Assembly: GCF_001426265.1 (NCBI RefSeq)
Contig: NZ_LMDG01000012.1
Location: 186,001-250,000, forward strand
Reading direction: 5' to 3'
DNA: 64,000 nt
Source of the DNA: Rhizobium sp. Root1220
Lineage (GTDB): Bacteria; Pseudomonadota; Alphaproteobacteria; Rhizobiales; Rhizobiaceae
Shown: positions 48,628 through 57,845 of the stretch, piece after piece
How the letters are laid out: the number at the start of each line of letters is the position of its first letter
How positions within the stretch are numbered: position 1 is the first letter of the stretch
Translations under genes and position numbers: made by a program
The notes under the pieces: model-generated
Database searches by the model: none
The model's input: only the letters and a program-made list of their open reading frames with translations
What the model was told of the DNA's origin: nothing

Positions 48628-49701
48628 TCACTTCGGCAGCTTATCGTCGACGCCTTCGACGTAGAAGTTCATGCCGAGAAGCGTCTTGTCGTCAGCCTTT
48701 TCACCAGCCTTCAACCACGGTGTGCCATCCTGCTTGTTGATCGGTCCGGTGAACGGGTGCACCTCGCCCGACTTGATCTTGGCCTCAGTTTCCTGGGCCA
48801 TCTTTTTCACGTCGTCAGGCATGTTGGTGTAGTCGGCCATCTTGAGGATGCCGTCTTTCAGGCCGTCCCAGCTCTGCTCGGACTTCCAGGTGCCGTCGAG
48901 AAGTGCATGCACGCGCTTGGAGTAGTAGGTGCCCCACGTATCAACGATCGCTGTCAGCTGCGCCTTTGGACCGGCTGCAATCATGTCAGAAGCCTGGCCG
49001 AACGCATGGATGCCCCGCTCTTCAGCGACCTGCATTGGCGCGGTCGTGTCGGTGTGCTGCGTCAGCACGTCGACGCCCTGGTCGACCATGGCCTTTGCGG
49101 CATCAGCTTCCTTGCCAGGGTCGAACCAGGTGTTCACCCAGATGACCTTCAGCTTAAAGTCCGGATCGATCGACTTGGCACCCTGTTCGAAGGCGTTGAT
49201 GCCCATGACGACTTCCGGGATCGGGAAAGATGCGATGTAGGCGGCGCCGTGATTCTTCGAGGTCTTGGCCGCGATCTGGCCGAGGATGTAGCGGCCTTCA
49301 TAGAAGCGCGAGTTATAGGTCGCGAGGTTCGGGCCGGACTTGTAGCCGGTACCGTGTTCGAACTTCACGTTCGGGAACTTCGCAGCAACCTTGACCGTTG
49401 CGTCCATAAAGCCGAAAGACGTCGTGAAGATCAGCTTGCAGCCCGAACGCGCAAGGCGCTCGATGGCGCGCTCGGCATCTGGGCCTTCGGGAACGTTTTC
49501 GAGATAGGGCGTGTCGATTTTGTCGCCGAATTCCTTCTGGATCTGCTGGCGGCCGAGATCGTGAGCCTGCGAATAGCCGCCGTCGGTGTGCGAGCCGACA
49601 TAGACGAAGCAGATCTTGGTCTTGTCAGCGGCCTGCGCGGTCGAGCCGACGCTGAGGATGGCAGCTGCCGATGCGGCAAATGCAAGTGCTAGTCTTTTCA
49701 T
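48628..49701 (-). CDS. BMP-family ABC transporter substrate-binding protein
   Basis: 357 residues. A signal peptide (MKRLALAFAASAAAILSVG, cleaved after AQAA) precedes a Bmp/PnrA-type domain: KICFVYVGSHTDGGYSQAHD, TTSFGFMDATVKVAAKFP, NSRFYEGRYILGQIAA and VDVLTQHTDTTAP with VDTWGTYY. Such proteins bind nucleosides or related purines; the real ligand is not visible. It is the last gene of a four-gene importer operon and is followed by a strong terminator, an unusual position for the component needed in the highest amount. Confidence 0.9.
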   Translation of the reverse strand: MKRLALAFAASAAAILSVGSTAQAADKTKICFVYVGSHTDGGYSQAHDLGRQQIQKEFGDKIDTPYLENVPEGPDAERAIERLARSGCKLIFTTSFGFMDATVKVAAKFPNVKFEHGTGYKSGPNLATYNSRFYEGRYILGQIAAKTSKNHGAAYIASFPIPEVVMGINAFEQGAKSIDPDFKLKVIWVNTWFDPGKEADAAKAMVDQGVDVLTQHTDTTAPMQVAEERGIHAFGQASDMIAAGPKAQLTAIVDTWGTYYSKRVHALLDGTWKSEQSWDGLKDGILKMADYTNMPDDVKKMAQETEAKIKSGEVHPFTGPINKQDGTPWLKAGEKADDKTLLGMNFYVEGVDDKLPK

Positions 49702-49752
49702 GATAACCCCTGTTGGTTTGAAGTTTGCGGAGCGCTTTGCAGCTTTTCTTGT

Positions 49753-50673
49753 TCAACGCTCCGGGACGAAAGGCTTTCCCAGCGACGCAGGCGTATTGAT
49801 CAACGTCGTGCGGCGATTATGAGAAATGATGACCAGAACCACAATAGTGGCGGCGTAGGGCAGCATCGACAGGAACTGTGCCGGAATGCCGACACCAAAT
49901 GCCTGCGCATGCAGTTGCAGGATGGTGACTGCGCCGAACAGATAGCCGCCGGCGAAAACGCGCCATGGCCGCCACGACGCGAAGACCACAAGCGCCAGGG
50001 TTATCCAGCCTCGACCGGATGACATGTTCTCCACCCACTGCGGCGTGTAGACGAGCGAGAGCTGTGCGCCGGCCAGTCCGGCGCATGCCCCGCCAAACAT
50101 CACTGCTAGATAGCGAGTGCGGATGACGCTGATGCCGAGCGCGTGCGCCGAACCATGGCTGTCGCCTATAGCGCGCAGCTTGAGGCCGGTTCGGCTTCTG
50201 AACAGGAACCAGCTGACGCCGAAAAGGAGCGCCAGGGATAGATAGAAGGTCAGATCCTGCCTGAACAGGGCGGAACCTATGAGCGGTATGTTCGAAAGAT
50301 ACGGAACAACGATGGGAGCGAGCCGCACGCCAGGGACGCCCACATACCCCTCACCTAGCATTCCCGAGACCCCGAGGCCCAGAATCGTCAGAGCCAGACC
50401 GGTCGCCACCTGATTGGCGACAAGCGTCAAGGTCAAAAAGCCGAACAGAAGGGAAAAGAGCGCGCCCGCACCGATCCCCGCAAGCAAGCCGACATAGGGC
50501 GAACCGGTAACCTGTGCGCCGGCGAAGGCTGCGACAGCGCCCATGATCATCATCCCCTCGACACCGAGATTGAGCACCCCGGACCTCTCTGTAACGAGTT
50601 CGCCAAGTGCAGCGATCACAAGTGGGGTCGACGCGGTGATGACGGTCAGAAGAATTGCTTCGAAGATGCTCAT
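49753..50673 (-). CDS. Nucleoside-type ABC transporter permease (second)
   Basis: 306 residues from ATG 50673, which overlaps the stop of the preceding permease gene (ATGA). It is a BPD_transp_2 permease with LITASTPLVIAALGE-like opening (TVITASTPLVIAALGELVTE), the family motif RSGVLNLGVEGMMIMGAVAAF, and SRTGLKLRAIGDS near residue 190. It would form a heterodimer with the product of the upstream permease gene. Confidence 0.9.
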   Translation of the reverse strand: MSIFEAILLTVITASTPLVIAALGELVTERSGVLNLGVEGMMIMGAVAAFAGAQVTGSPYVGLLAGIGAGALFSLLFGFLTLTLVANQVATGLALTILGLGVSGMLGEGYVGVPGVRLAPIVVPYLSNIPLIGSALFRQDLTFYLSLALLFGVSWFLFRSRTGLKLRAIGDSHGSAHALGISVIRTRYLAVMFGGACAGLAGAQLSLVYTPQWVENMSSGRGWITLALVVFASWRPWRVFAGGYLFGAVTILQLHAQAFGVGIPAQFLSMLPYAATIVVLVIISHNRRTTLINTPASLGKPFVPER

Positions 50674-51755
50674 GCCACGCCTCCCCGCACCCGAGACCAG
50701 ACCACGCGGATCTTGTAGTAGATCAGGGTGTCGCAAGAGAGGACGAAGAAAAGCAGAAGGCCCTGGAAGACACGGGTGACCTTGTCGGACACGCCGATCG
50801 ACAACTGCGCCGCCTCACCGCCAAGATAGGTTAACGCCAGTACCAGACCCGAAGCAATGATGCCGAGTGGATTGAGACGGCCGAGAAATGCGACAATGAT
50901 CGCCGTGAAGCCATAGCCGGGCGAGATTGCCGGTTGAAGGTGCCCAATGGAACCCGATACCTCGGAAATCCCGGCCAAGCCTGCCAGCGCACCGGAAAAC
51001 ATAAAGCTGAACCAGATCATCTTCTTCGACGAGAAGCCGGCGAAGCGCCCTGCCCGCTCGGATTGACCGAGCACCACAATCTCGAAGCCACGCAAAGTGT
51101 ATTTCAGCATGAACCAGACGAGGATGGCGGCGAAGATGGCAAAGACGAACGCCCAGTGCGCGCGGCCGGATTCCTCCCATATTGGCGGCAACGTCGCCTC
51201 CGGCGGGAACGGCACGCTTTCGGGAAAATTGAGGCCCTCCGGGTTGCGCCAGGCGCCACGAATCAGCCAATCGAGGAAGAGCTGTGCAATATAGACGAGC
51301 ATCAGGCTCGTCAGGATTTCGTTGGTGTTGAAGTGCGCCTTGAGCAGCGCCGGGATAGCCGCAAAGAGCGCCCCGCCGATCGCCCCCATGATCAGCATCA
51401 GCGGCAGCACCATCGGCGAGTGCCAACCGGTGAACAGGATCGGTAGTGCCGAGCCGGTGATGGCGCCAATGGTAAACTGCCCCTCGGCGCCGATGTTCCA
51501 GTTGTTGGAGCGATAGCAGACCGCCAGCCCGACGGCGATCATGATCAGCGGCGCCGCTTTGACGGCGAGCTCGTGCAGTGACCAGACCTCGAGCAGAGGT
51601 TCGAGAAAGAATGCATCGAGCGCATCGACCGGATTCTTGCCCAGGATCGCAAACATGACGGCCCCGGCGGTAAGTGTCAGTACAAGCGCCAGAAGAGGCG
51701 ATGCGAGACCGTAGAGTTTGGACGCCTGCGGGCGTTTTTCGAGTTCAATACGCAT
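50670..51755 (-). CDS. Nucleoside-type ABC transporter permease (first)
   Basis: 361 residues, about ten hydrophobic segments. Family features are VCYRSNNWNIGAEGQFTIGA near residue 80, the loop HFNTNEILTSLMLVYIA and YTLRGFEIVVLGQSERAGRFAG near residue 225. Its start overlaps the end of the ATPase gene by 11 nt and its stop overlaps the next permease start by 4 nt. Confidence 0.9.
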   Translation of the reverse strand: MRIELEKRPQASKLYGLASPLLALVLTLTAGAVMFAILGKNPVDALDAFFLEPLLEVWSLHELAVKAAPLIMIAVGLAVCYRSNNWNIGAEGQFTIGAITGSALPILFTGWHSPMVLPLMLIMGAIGGALFAAIPALLKAHFNTNEILTSLMLVYIAQLFLDWLIRGAWRNPEGLNFPESVPFPPEATLPPIWEESGRAHWAFVFAIFAAILVWFMLKYTLRGFEIVVLGQSERAGRFAGFSSKKMIWFSFMFSGALAGLAGISEVSGSIGHLQPAISPGYGFTAIIVAFLGRLNPLGIIASGLVLALTYLGGEAAQLSIGVSDKVTRVFQGLLLFFVLSCDTLIYYKIRVVWSRVRGGVA

Positions 51756-53337
51756 CGGGCGTTTCCGATGCTGTCTTGCTTTCGTGCAGCCCGCCCATCA
51801 AGAGACCTATCTTTTCGCGCGTTAGCTCACCGGCAGCAAAGGGCTGCGACAGACGCCCCTCGGAGATAACCGCGATTTCCGTTGCGACCTCGAAAATCTC
51901 ATCGAGATCCTGGCTGATGACCACCACGGCGGAGCCGTTGCGCGCAAGGTCGACCAGTGCCTGACGGATGCGGCTGGCCGCCCCTGCATCAACCCCCCAG
52001 GTCGGCTGGTTGACGACCAGAACCGCGGGCTGGCGATCGAGTTCGCGGCCCACGATGAATTTTTGCAGGTTGCCGCCCGAGAGCGAGCCTGCGGCAGGAT
52101 CGTCGCCGCTCTTGCGCACATCCATCGCCTCGGAAATGCGCCTGGCGGCGTTCCTCACCGCGCTACGGCGAATGACCTTGAGAAAGCCACCAGCGAGGAA
52201 TGCCCTGCGGTCGGACTGGCTGCGCGCCAGGACCAGATTGTCGGACAGCTTCATCGCTGAAACCGCGGCGTGGCCATGGCGCTCTTCCGGGACGAAGCCA
52301 GCGCCGAGCAGGCGTCGAGCCGTAATCCCCTGGGTTCCAACGGGCTTGTTGCGAATGGTGACCGCACCCGAAGCCGAAACCGGATACTCCCCCGATAGCG
52401 CGTCGAACAACTCGCCTTGGCCGTTTCCGGCAACCCCGGCGATCGCCAAGATCTCGCCGGAGCGCACCGCCAGCGAAACATCCTGGAGCGGCATGGCGAA
52501 CGGCGTCCGGGGGGCGACCGAGAGGTTGGAAACTGCCAGTTGGACATCGCCTTTGCTGCCACGGTCTGGATGCGTGACGGTGGCCACGTCGTTGCCCACC
52601 ATCATCCGGGCAAGCGATGCCGGCGTCTGCTGGCGCGGGTCGCATGCGCCGGTCACCTGACCATGCCGGAGAACGGTGGCGCGATCACAGATGCGCTGCA
52701 CTTCCTCAAGGCGATGGCTGATGTAGAGAACGGAACGGCCTTCCGACTTCAGCTTGAACAGGGTCTCGAAGAGCCGGTCGGCCTCCTGCGGTGTCAGGAC
52801 CGAGGTGGGCTCGTCGAGGATGATGAGTTTTGGGTTTTGCAGAAGTGCGCGCACGATCTCGATACGTTGACGTTCACCGACCGAGAGGTCCGCGACGTGG
52901 GCATGTGGATCAAGCGGCAGGCCATAGGCGCGCGACAACGCCCTCGCCTCCTCTGCAATCCTGCCGATAGGAATGCTGTCGTCCAGGGAAAGCGCGATAT
53001 TTTCGGCAACAGTCAAGGCCTCGAACAGCGAGAAATGCTGAAAGACCATACCGATGCCAAGCTTGCGGGCGTTCCCGGGCGAGTCGATCGAAACAGGCCG
53101 CCCTTCCCATACGATATGTCCATCCGTCGGTGCCAGAACGCCGAAAAGCATCTTGACCAACGTCGACTTGCCGGCGCCGTTCTCGCCGAGAAGAGCATGG
53201 ATCTCGCCTGGGGCGATATCGAGGTCTATTTGGTTGCAGGCGGCAAAGCTGCCAAAGAGCTTCGTCAGTTTCTGAACCGACAATAACGCACCGGAAGCCG
53301 GCACATTCGATGACGACACGTTCCCCTCATTTCCCAC
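51745..53337 (-). CDS. Nucleoside-type ABC transporter ATP-binding protein, two ATPase domains
   Basis: 530 residues from GTG 53337. The first ABC module has LGENGAGKSTLVKMLF near residue 55, LSVGERQRIEIVRAL and LIILDEPTSVLTPQ; the second has a degenerate Walker A (VAGNGQGELFDAL), signature LSGGNLQKFIVGREL and VVNQPTWGVDAGA in place of the usual Walker B Asp-Glu. As in related importers, the C-terminal site is probably catalytically weak. It is the first gene of the operon ATPase-permease-permease-binding protein. Confidence 0.9.
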   Translation of the reverse strand: MGNEGNVSSSNVPASGALLSVQKLTKLFGSFAACNQIDLDIAPGEIHALLGENGAGKSTLVKMLFGVLAPTDGHIVWEGRPVSIDSPGNARKLGIGMVFQHFSLFEALTVAENIALSLDDSIPIGRIAEEARALSRAYGLPLDPHAHVADLSVGERQRIEIVRALLQNPKLIILDEPTSVLTPQEADRLFETLFKLKSEGRSVLYISHRLEEVQRICDRATVLRHGQVTGACDPRQQTPASLARMMVGNDVATVTHPDRGSKGDVQLAVSNLSVAPRTPFAMPLQDVSLAVRSGEILAIAGVAGNGQGELFDALSGEYPVSASGAVTIRNKPVGTQGITARRLLGAGFVPEERHGHAAVSAMKLSDNLVLARSQSDRRAFLAGGFLKVIRRSAVRNAARRISEAMDVRKSGDDPAAGSLSGGNLQKFIVGRELDRQPAVLVVNQPTWGVDAGAASRIRQALVDLARNGSAVVVISQDLDEIFEVATEIAVISEGRLSQPFAAGELTREKIGLLMGGLHESKTASETPDAY

Positions 53338-53361
53338 CGCCGACCTGTCCGTTCAGGATCA

Positions 53362-54342
53362 TTATGGTATCAGCAGCGTAGTTCCGGTAGTTTTTCTGGC
53401 TTCCAGATCCGTGTGAGCCCGCCCAACCTCACGTAACGGATACGTCTGATTGATATTGATACGCACTTTGTTGCTTAAAACAACATCAAATAACGCGTTT
53501 GCACAATCCGTTAGCTCTTTCGGGGTTGCGATATAGCTGTAGAGCGTGGGGCGCGTCGCGAACAGTGAGCCCTTCTGCGCAAGGATCGCCAGGGTGAAGT
53601 CTTCGATCGGACCGGAGGACTGGCCGAATGCGACGAACATTCCAAGCCGTTTCAGGCAATCCAGCGATTGCGGGAAAGTATCCCGGCCAATGGAATCGTA
53701 GACAACGTCGACGCCCGCTCCGCCCGTGATCTCATGCACGCGCTCGACAAAATTATCGCTGTTGTAGTTGATGACATGGTCGTAGCCATGATCGAGCGCC
53801 ATGCGGGCCTTGTCGTCCGATCCGGCTGTGCCGATAACCTGGGCGCCCAAAGCCTTGGCCCACTGTCCTGCAATCAGACCTACGCCGCCGGCTGCCGCAT
53901 GAAACAGGATCGTGGTGTCGTGTCCAACCTTGAAGGTCCTGTTCAGCAGATATTGCGCCGTCATTCCCTTCAGCATCATCGAGGCAGCCGTTTCCAGGGG
54001 AATACCGTCCGGCACCTTTACAAGATGCTTCGTCTCTATGTTACGCTCGACACTATAGGCGCCATCCGCGCTGGCATAGGCAACCCGGTCGCCAACCCCA
54101 AACTCCGTCACCTCCGGCCCGACCGCGACGACTGTTCCGGCAGCTTCCTTGCCGGTCACGAAGGGTAGATGCGGTGCCTTGTACAGCCCGGTCCGAAAAT
54201 AGACATCGATGAAGTTGAGGCCTATCGCGGCATGCCGGATTTGCACCTGTCCGGTGGAGGGCGGCGGCAGGTCGATTTCAACATAGTCCAGAACCTCTGG
54301 ACCGCCCGTCTTGGTAAACGTCACCGCCTGCGTTTTCGCCAT
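53362..54342 (-). CDS. Zinc-independent quinone oxidoreductase (MDR family)
   Basis: 326 residues from ATG 54342 (MAKTQAVTFTKTGGPEVLDYV). NADPH-dependent quinone reductases of the QOR group have a GroES-like N-terminal domain (RHAAIGLNFIDVYFRTGLY) without the zinc ligands of alcohol dehydrogenases, and a Rossmann fold with the motif AAAGGVGLIAGQWAKALGA near residue 150. Both are seen. It starts 10 bp after pcs on the same strand and is probably cotranscribed with it; a functional link is not evident. Confidence 0.9.
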   Translation of the reverse strand: MAKTQAVTFTKTGGPEVLDYVEIDLPPPSTGQVQIRHAAIGLNFIDVYFRTGLYKAPHLPFVTGKEAAGTVVAVGPEVTEFGVGDRVAYASADGAYSVERNIETKHLVKVPDGIPLETAASMMLKGMTAQYLLNRTFKVGHDTTILFHAAAGGVGLIAGQWAKALGAQVIGTAGSDDKARMALDHGYDHVINYNSDNFVERVHEITGGAGVDVVYDSIGRDTFPQSLDCLKRLGMFVAFGQSSGPIEDFTLAILAQKGSLFATRPTLYSYIATPKELTDCANALFDVVLSNKVRININQTYPLREVGRAHTDLEARKTTGTTLLIP

Positions 54343-54352
54343 TTTCTGCTTC

Positions 54353-55081
54353 CTAGTCCTGACGCCCGAGCACCGGGAGAAACTGCAGCACTGCGCCGAC
54401 GCAGTAGAGGTAGATACCGCTCGAGACAAAGAGGACAAGCGCCCATTGAGGCGTTTCGAAGTGCATCAGGAGTGAATACATGCCAAGCGCCGACCACAGC
54501 AGGAAAATACCCAGATTGAGTGGCCGCAGCCGCTGGACGCGGACCGGATGCAGAAAGTTGATCGGCAGAAACGTAAGGACGACGGAAACGATCACGACTG
54601 TCAGCGCAGTGACCGCGCTGGCGTCGATGACGAACAGCGTGAACACGATCATGTTCCACACGACCGGAAATCCTGAAAAGAAGTACTCATCGGTCTTCAT
54701 GCCCATGTCGGCGTAGTAGATGGCGCTGGAAACCACGATCATGCCCGCGGCGACGAACGACCAGGGTTCACCGATCATTCCACTCTGGTACAAGGCAAAC
54801 GCCGGCAGGAGCACATAAGTGACGTAGTCTATGATATTGTCCAGCGTGTCGCCCGACCAGTTCGGCAGAACCTCCTTAACCTTCACTTTGCGGGCGATCG
54901 GTCCATCTATGCCATCCACCAGCAATGCCAGCCCTAACCACCAGAACATATCGATAAAGCGATGCTCGGCTGCGGCAACCACGCCGAGGAATGCCAGGAA
55001 GGAGCCGGAAGCCGTTAGTATATGGACGGAAAAGGCGCGCATTTCCGCATAGGGCACGCGCTTGTAATTGAAAATCTTCAT
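54353..55081 (-). CDS. pcs: Phosphatidylcholine synthase
   Basis: 242 residues with seven to eight hydrophobic segments. Pcs condenses CDP-diacylglycerol with choline in the inner membrane, the one-step route to phosphatidylcholine found in rhizobia and relatives. The CDP-alcohol phosphotransferase motif is recognisable in the Pcs-specific form: DGIDGPIAR, then SGDTLDNIIDYV, about residues 57-88. Length and N-terminus (MKIFNYKRVPYAEMRAFSVH) are typical. It diverges from fpr across 246 bp in which I see no further gene. Confidence 0.93.
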   Translation of the reverse strand: MKIFNYKRVPYAEMRAFSVHILTASGSFLAFLGVVAAAEHRFIDMFWWLGLALLVDGIDGPIARKVKVKEVLPNWSGDTLDNIIDYVTYVLLPAFALYQSGMIGEPWSFVAAGMIVVSSAIYYADMGMKTDEYFFSGFPVVWNMIVFTLFVIDASAVTALTVVIVSVVLTFLPINFLHPVRVQRLRPLNLGIFLLWSALGMYSLLMHFETPQWALVLFVSSGIYLYCVGAVLQFLPVLGRQD

Positions 55082-55327
55082 GTTTCCCCGAGCAGCCTAT
55101 GGCACCCGCGCCCGGCCGGCGCGTTTTTCGCCTAATATGCATCCTTTGCTTCGGTTCGCCAGCGTAAAAGCGACCGGTGCTAGCGGCCCGATCGAATCCT
55201 GACAACGTCACGCATATTTCGCGTAGATCGCGCCAGAAAGAATGGAATACCTTTAACTGAGCGCCTATTTGTAATATCTCGCTCGCATCCAGAAGATCAT
55301 CCGACGAATACGGGATCCGATACCGAA

Positions 55328-56140
55328 ATGAACGCCCCTGCCAAGACCGAAGAATTTGCCTCCCCGATTCCAGCCGGCGTCTATGCCGAGACTGTTCTGA
55401 ACGTCACGCATTATACGGACCGCCTGTTCCGATTCACGATGACGCGTCCGCAGGGTTTCCGCTTCCGCTCCGGCGAATTCGCGATGATCGGATTGATGGT
55501 CGAAGGCAAGCCCGTCTTCCGCGCCTATTCGATCGCAAGCCCAGCCTGGGCCGAGGAACTCGAGTTCTTTTCGATCAAGGTTCCGGATGGCCCGCTAACC
55601 TCGCATCTGCAGGCGATCAAGCCCGGCGATCAGGTTCTGATGCGCAAAAAGCCGACAGGCACGCTGGTCCTCGATGCTCTCACGCCCGGCAGTCGACTTT
55701 ATATGTTCTCGACCGGCACGGGGATCGCGCCCTTTGCAAGCCTGATCCGCGATCCGGAAACCTATGAGAAGTTCGAGGAAGTGATCCTCACCCACACGAC
55801 CCGCGACGTTGCGGAATTGAAGTACGGCTTTGACCTTGTGGACGAGATCAGGAATGACGAGCTTCTGCAGGAAGTCGTTGGCGACAAACTGCGTCACTAT
55901 GCGACCGTCACCAGGGAAGACTTCGACCACCGCGGCCGCATTACCGATCTTATCTCGTCGGGCAAGTTCTTTTCAGATCTTGGTGTGCCTCCGCTCGATC
56001 CGGCGATCGACCGCGGAATGATTTGCGGTTCTTCGCCCATGCTGAAGGATACGAAGGAACTGCTCGAACAGGCAGGTCTCCATGAAGGCGCCAACAGCAA
56101 GCCTGCTGAATTCGTCATCGAACGCGCTTTTGTCGGCTAG
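55328..56140 (+). CDS. fpr: Ferredoxin--NADP reductase
   Basis: 270 residues, the bacterial subclass with short FAD domain. It exchanges electrons between NADP(H) and ferredoxin or flavodoxin. FAD-binding motif RAYSIASPAWAEELEFFSIK is at residues 60-80, GPLTSHLQAIKPGD follows, the NADP domain has STGTGIAPFASLIRDP, and the C-terminus ends in ERAFVG as is usual for this class. It is a single gene. Confidence 0.93.
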   Translation: MNAPAKTEEFASPIPAGVYAETVLNVTHYTDRLFRFTMTRPQGFRFRSGEFAMIGLMVEGKPVFRAYSIASPAWAEELEFFSIKVPDGPLTSHLQAIKPGDQVLMRKKPTGTLVLDALTPGSRLYMFSTGTGIAPFASLIRDPETYEKFEEVILTHTTRDVAELKYGFDLVDEIRNDELLQEVVGDKLRHYATVTREDFDHRGRITDLISSGKFFSDLGVPPLDPAIDRGMICGSSPMLKDTKELLEQAGLHEGANSKPAEFVIERAFVG

Positions 56141-56164
56141 GCAGCGTTTGCCGCCGTCGTTATT

Positions 56165-56195
56165 ACGGCTCCGGAGACGGGGCCGTCTTCATTTC
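56165..56195 (+). terminator. Weak terminator-like hairpin after fpr
   Basis: ACGGCTCC (56165-56172) and GGGGCCGT (56179-56186) pair over 8 bp with one G-U pair, followed by CTTCATTTC. It lies between convergent fpr and the GntR gene. Confidence 0.4.
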
Positions 56196-56803
56196 TGGCT
56201 AAGATAGTCGATCAGCGCTGTCATCGCCTCGCGGGCGCCACCGACCCTACCCTGGTGTATGCTGTCAATGACTGCAACGTGCAACGCGATCGATCGATCC
56301 ATGCGGTTGGGATTGGCTGTTGAGTACCACAGGCGCCGCGCATGTGTCTGGACAGGCGCCAGCGCCGAGGTGATGAAAGCGTTGGGACACACCTCTTCGA
56401 GGATCTCGTCGAACGCCTTGTCTGCAGCGAAGAATGCCGCCAGATCGCCATTGATGGCACATTCGCCCATTGATCGCGCACATACCATCAACTGCTTGCG
56501 CTGACCATCATTGGCATGTTCAGCGGCGAGCGCCGCCGCGATCGGCTCAAGCTCCCGACGAACCTGCATGACATTCCCGTGGTCGGACGGCTTGATCTCG
56601 GCGACCTGTAGGCCCACGCGCGGTTTCACCATGATCAGGCCCTGCCAGGCGAGCTTCTGGATAGCCTCGCGCACCGGCGTGCGTCCATGCCCCGCCAGGT
56701 CGATCAGTTGGCGCTCCGTTACCAGTGCGCCAGGCCGTAGCGCCAGCGTAACGATGGCATGCTCCAGCGCCAGATAGGCAAGATGGCTTTGTGAATTCTC
56801 CAT
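56189..56803 (-). CDS. GntR-family regulator divergent from a DapA-like aldolase
   Basis: 204 residues. The winged helix occupies residues 8-70 (LRPGALVTERQLIDLAGHGRTPVREAIQKLAWQG split over two lines of the helix-turn-helix), followed by an FCD domain. Its metal site looks incomplete: the first motif is D-x3-D (DKAFDEIL) instead of D-x3-H, and the last His is missing. Two identical palindromes in the promoter region shared with the aldolase gene are its likely operators, implying autoregulation plus control of the aldolase. Confidence 0.85.
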   Translation of the reverse strand: MENSQSHLAYLALEHAIVTLALRPGALVTERQLIDLAGHGRTPVREAIQKLAWQGLIMVKPRVGLQVAEIKPSDHGNVMQVRRELEPIAAALAAEHANDGQRKQLMVCARSMGECAINGDLAAFFAADKAFDEILEEVCPNAFITSALAPVQTHARRLWYSTANPNRMDRSIALHVAVIDSIHQGRVGGAREAMTALIDYLSQK

Positions 56804-56823
56804 CGCGAATCCATTGTCTGTTC

Positions 56824-56833
56824 TGATATATCA
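56824..56833. promoter_or_regulatory. Operator candidate 1 (TGATATATCA)
   Basis: Perfect 10-bp palindrome within the 13-bp sequence CTGATATATCACA, 20 bp before the GntR start codon. The same 13 bases recur 47 bp away next to the aldolase gene, so one dimeric regulator probably binds both. Confidence 0.7.
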
Positions 56834-56870
56834 CACATTGACATGGCGAGGGCTCGATGGCAAGCTGTGC

Positions 56871-56880
56871 TGATATATCA
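56871..56880. promoter_or_regulatory. Operator candidate 2 (TGATATATCA)
   Basis: Second copy of the palindrome, again inside CTGATATATCACA, 17 bp before the aldolase ATG and just upstream of its AAGGAGG ribosome site. Binding here would block the aldolase promoter or initiation region. Confidence 0.7.
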
Positions 56881-56897
56881 CAGCCAAGGAGGCAATC

Positions 56898-57794
56898 ATG
56901 TGGCGCGGCGTATTTCCGGCAGTAACGACCAAATTCACTGACAGCGGCGATCTCGACATTGCCGAGATGGAGCGCTGCTTCGGCCTGCAGATTGATGCGG
57001 GTGTGGACGGTATCATTGTTTGTGGCTCGCTCGGCGAGAACATGACGCTCGAGCCGGACGAGAAGCTTGAAATCCTCAGAATTGCGCGTTCCGCCGCCGG
57101 CTCCAAACCCGTCCTGATGACGATCTGCGAGAGTTCGACGAGGCGCGGCGCAGCCGCCGCCAAGGCCGCGGCAAAGGCTGGCGCTGCCGGCTTCATGATT
57201 TTGCCGGGTGTGCCTTACAAGTCCAGCCCGGAAGAGACGCTGACACATGTTCAGACTGTTGCTGCTGCGGGCGGTCTGCCTGTCATGGTCTACAACAATC
57301 CGATTGCTTACGGTGTCGATGTCTCGATTTCGATGTTCGAAGAACTGGCAAAGAACGATCTCATCGTCGCCATGAAGGAATCGACCGACGATATCCGTCG
57401 CATCACGGATGTCTTCAACACCTTCGGCGATCGCTTCGACGTCTTCACCGGTGTCGACAATCTCGCCCTGGAGAGCCTGCTTATGGGTGCGCACGGATGG
57501 GTCGCCGGTCTGGTCGTCGCCTTCCCGAAAGAGACGGTGGCAATCTACAAGCTCGTCGCAGCCGGTCGCCTCGATGAGGCTCGTGCGATCTATCGCTGGT
57601 TCCGCCCCCTCCTCGATCTCGATGTCTCGACCTTCCTGGTTCAGAACATCAAGCTCGCCGAGGTCTATGCCATCCAGTCGAACGATCGTGTCCGTTCCCC
57701 TCGCCTGCCGCTATCAGGCACCGAGCGCGAGCGCGTCGTCGGCGTCATCGAGAAGGCTCTGGAAAACCGTCCGGAACTGCCGAAGATCGGATAG
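56898..57794 (+). CDS. Dihydrodipicolinate synthase family aldolase/lyase (DapA-like)
   Basis: 298 residues, class I aldolase TIM barrel. Lys160 in IVAMKESTDD is the Schiff-base residue and Tyr132 in MVYNNPIAYG the catalytic tyrosine; the pyruvate-binding loop reads GSLGENMTLEPDE. The loop has Ser-Leu where true DHDPS has Thr-Thr, so a catabolic aldolase or dehydratase (for example of a keto-sugar acid or hydroxyproline type) is more likely than lysine synthesis. AAGGAGG lies 8 bases before the ATG. It is a single gene controlled by the divergent GntR gene. Confidence 0.85.
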   Translation: MWRGVFPAVTTKFTDSGDLDIAEMERCFGLQIDAGVDGIIVCGSLGENMTLEPDEKLEILRIARSAAGSKPVLMTICESSTRRGAAAAKAAAKAGAAGFMILPGVPYKSSPEETLTHVQTVAAAGGLPVMVYNNPIAYGVDVSISMFEELAKNDLIVAMKESTDDIRRITDVFNTFGDRFDVFTGVDNLALESLLMGAHGWVAGLVVAFPKETVAIYKLVAAGRLDEARAIYRWFRPLLDLDVSTFLVQNIKLAEVYAIQSNDRVRSPRLPLSGTERERVVGVIEKALENRPELPKIG

Positions 57795-57818
57795 CAGGCA
57801 CCGGCACCGACGATCGAA

Positions 57819-57845
57819 AAGGCCGGGCATGTCCCGGCCTTCATT
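57819..57845. terminator. Bidirectional terminator between the DapA-like gene and the MacB-like permease gene
   Basis: AAGGCCGGG (57819-57827) and CCCGGCCTT (57833-57841) form a perfect 9-bp stem; T-rich sequence follows on both strands. The right arm ends in the stop codon of the minus-strand permease gene. Confidence 0.75.
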
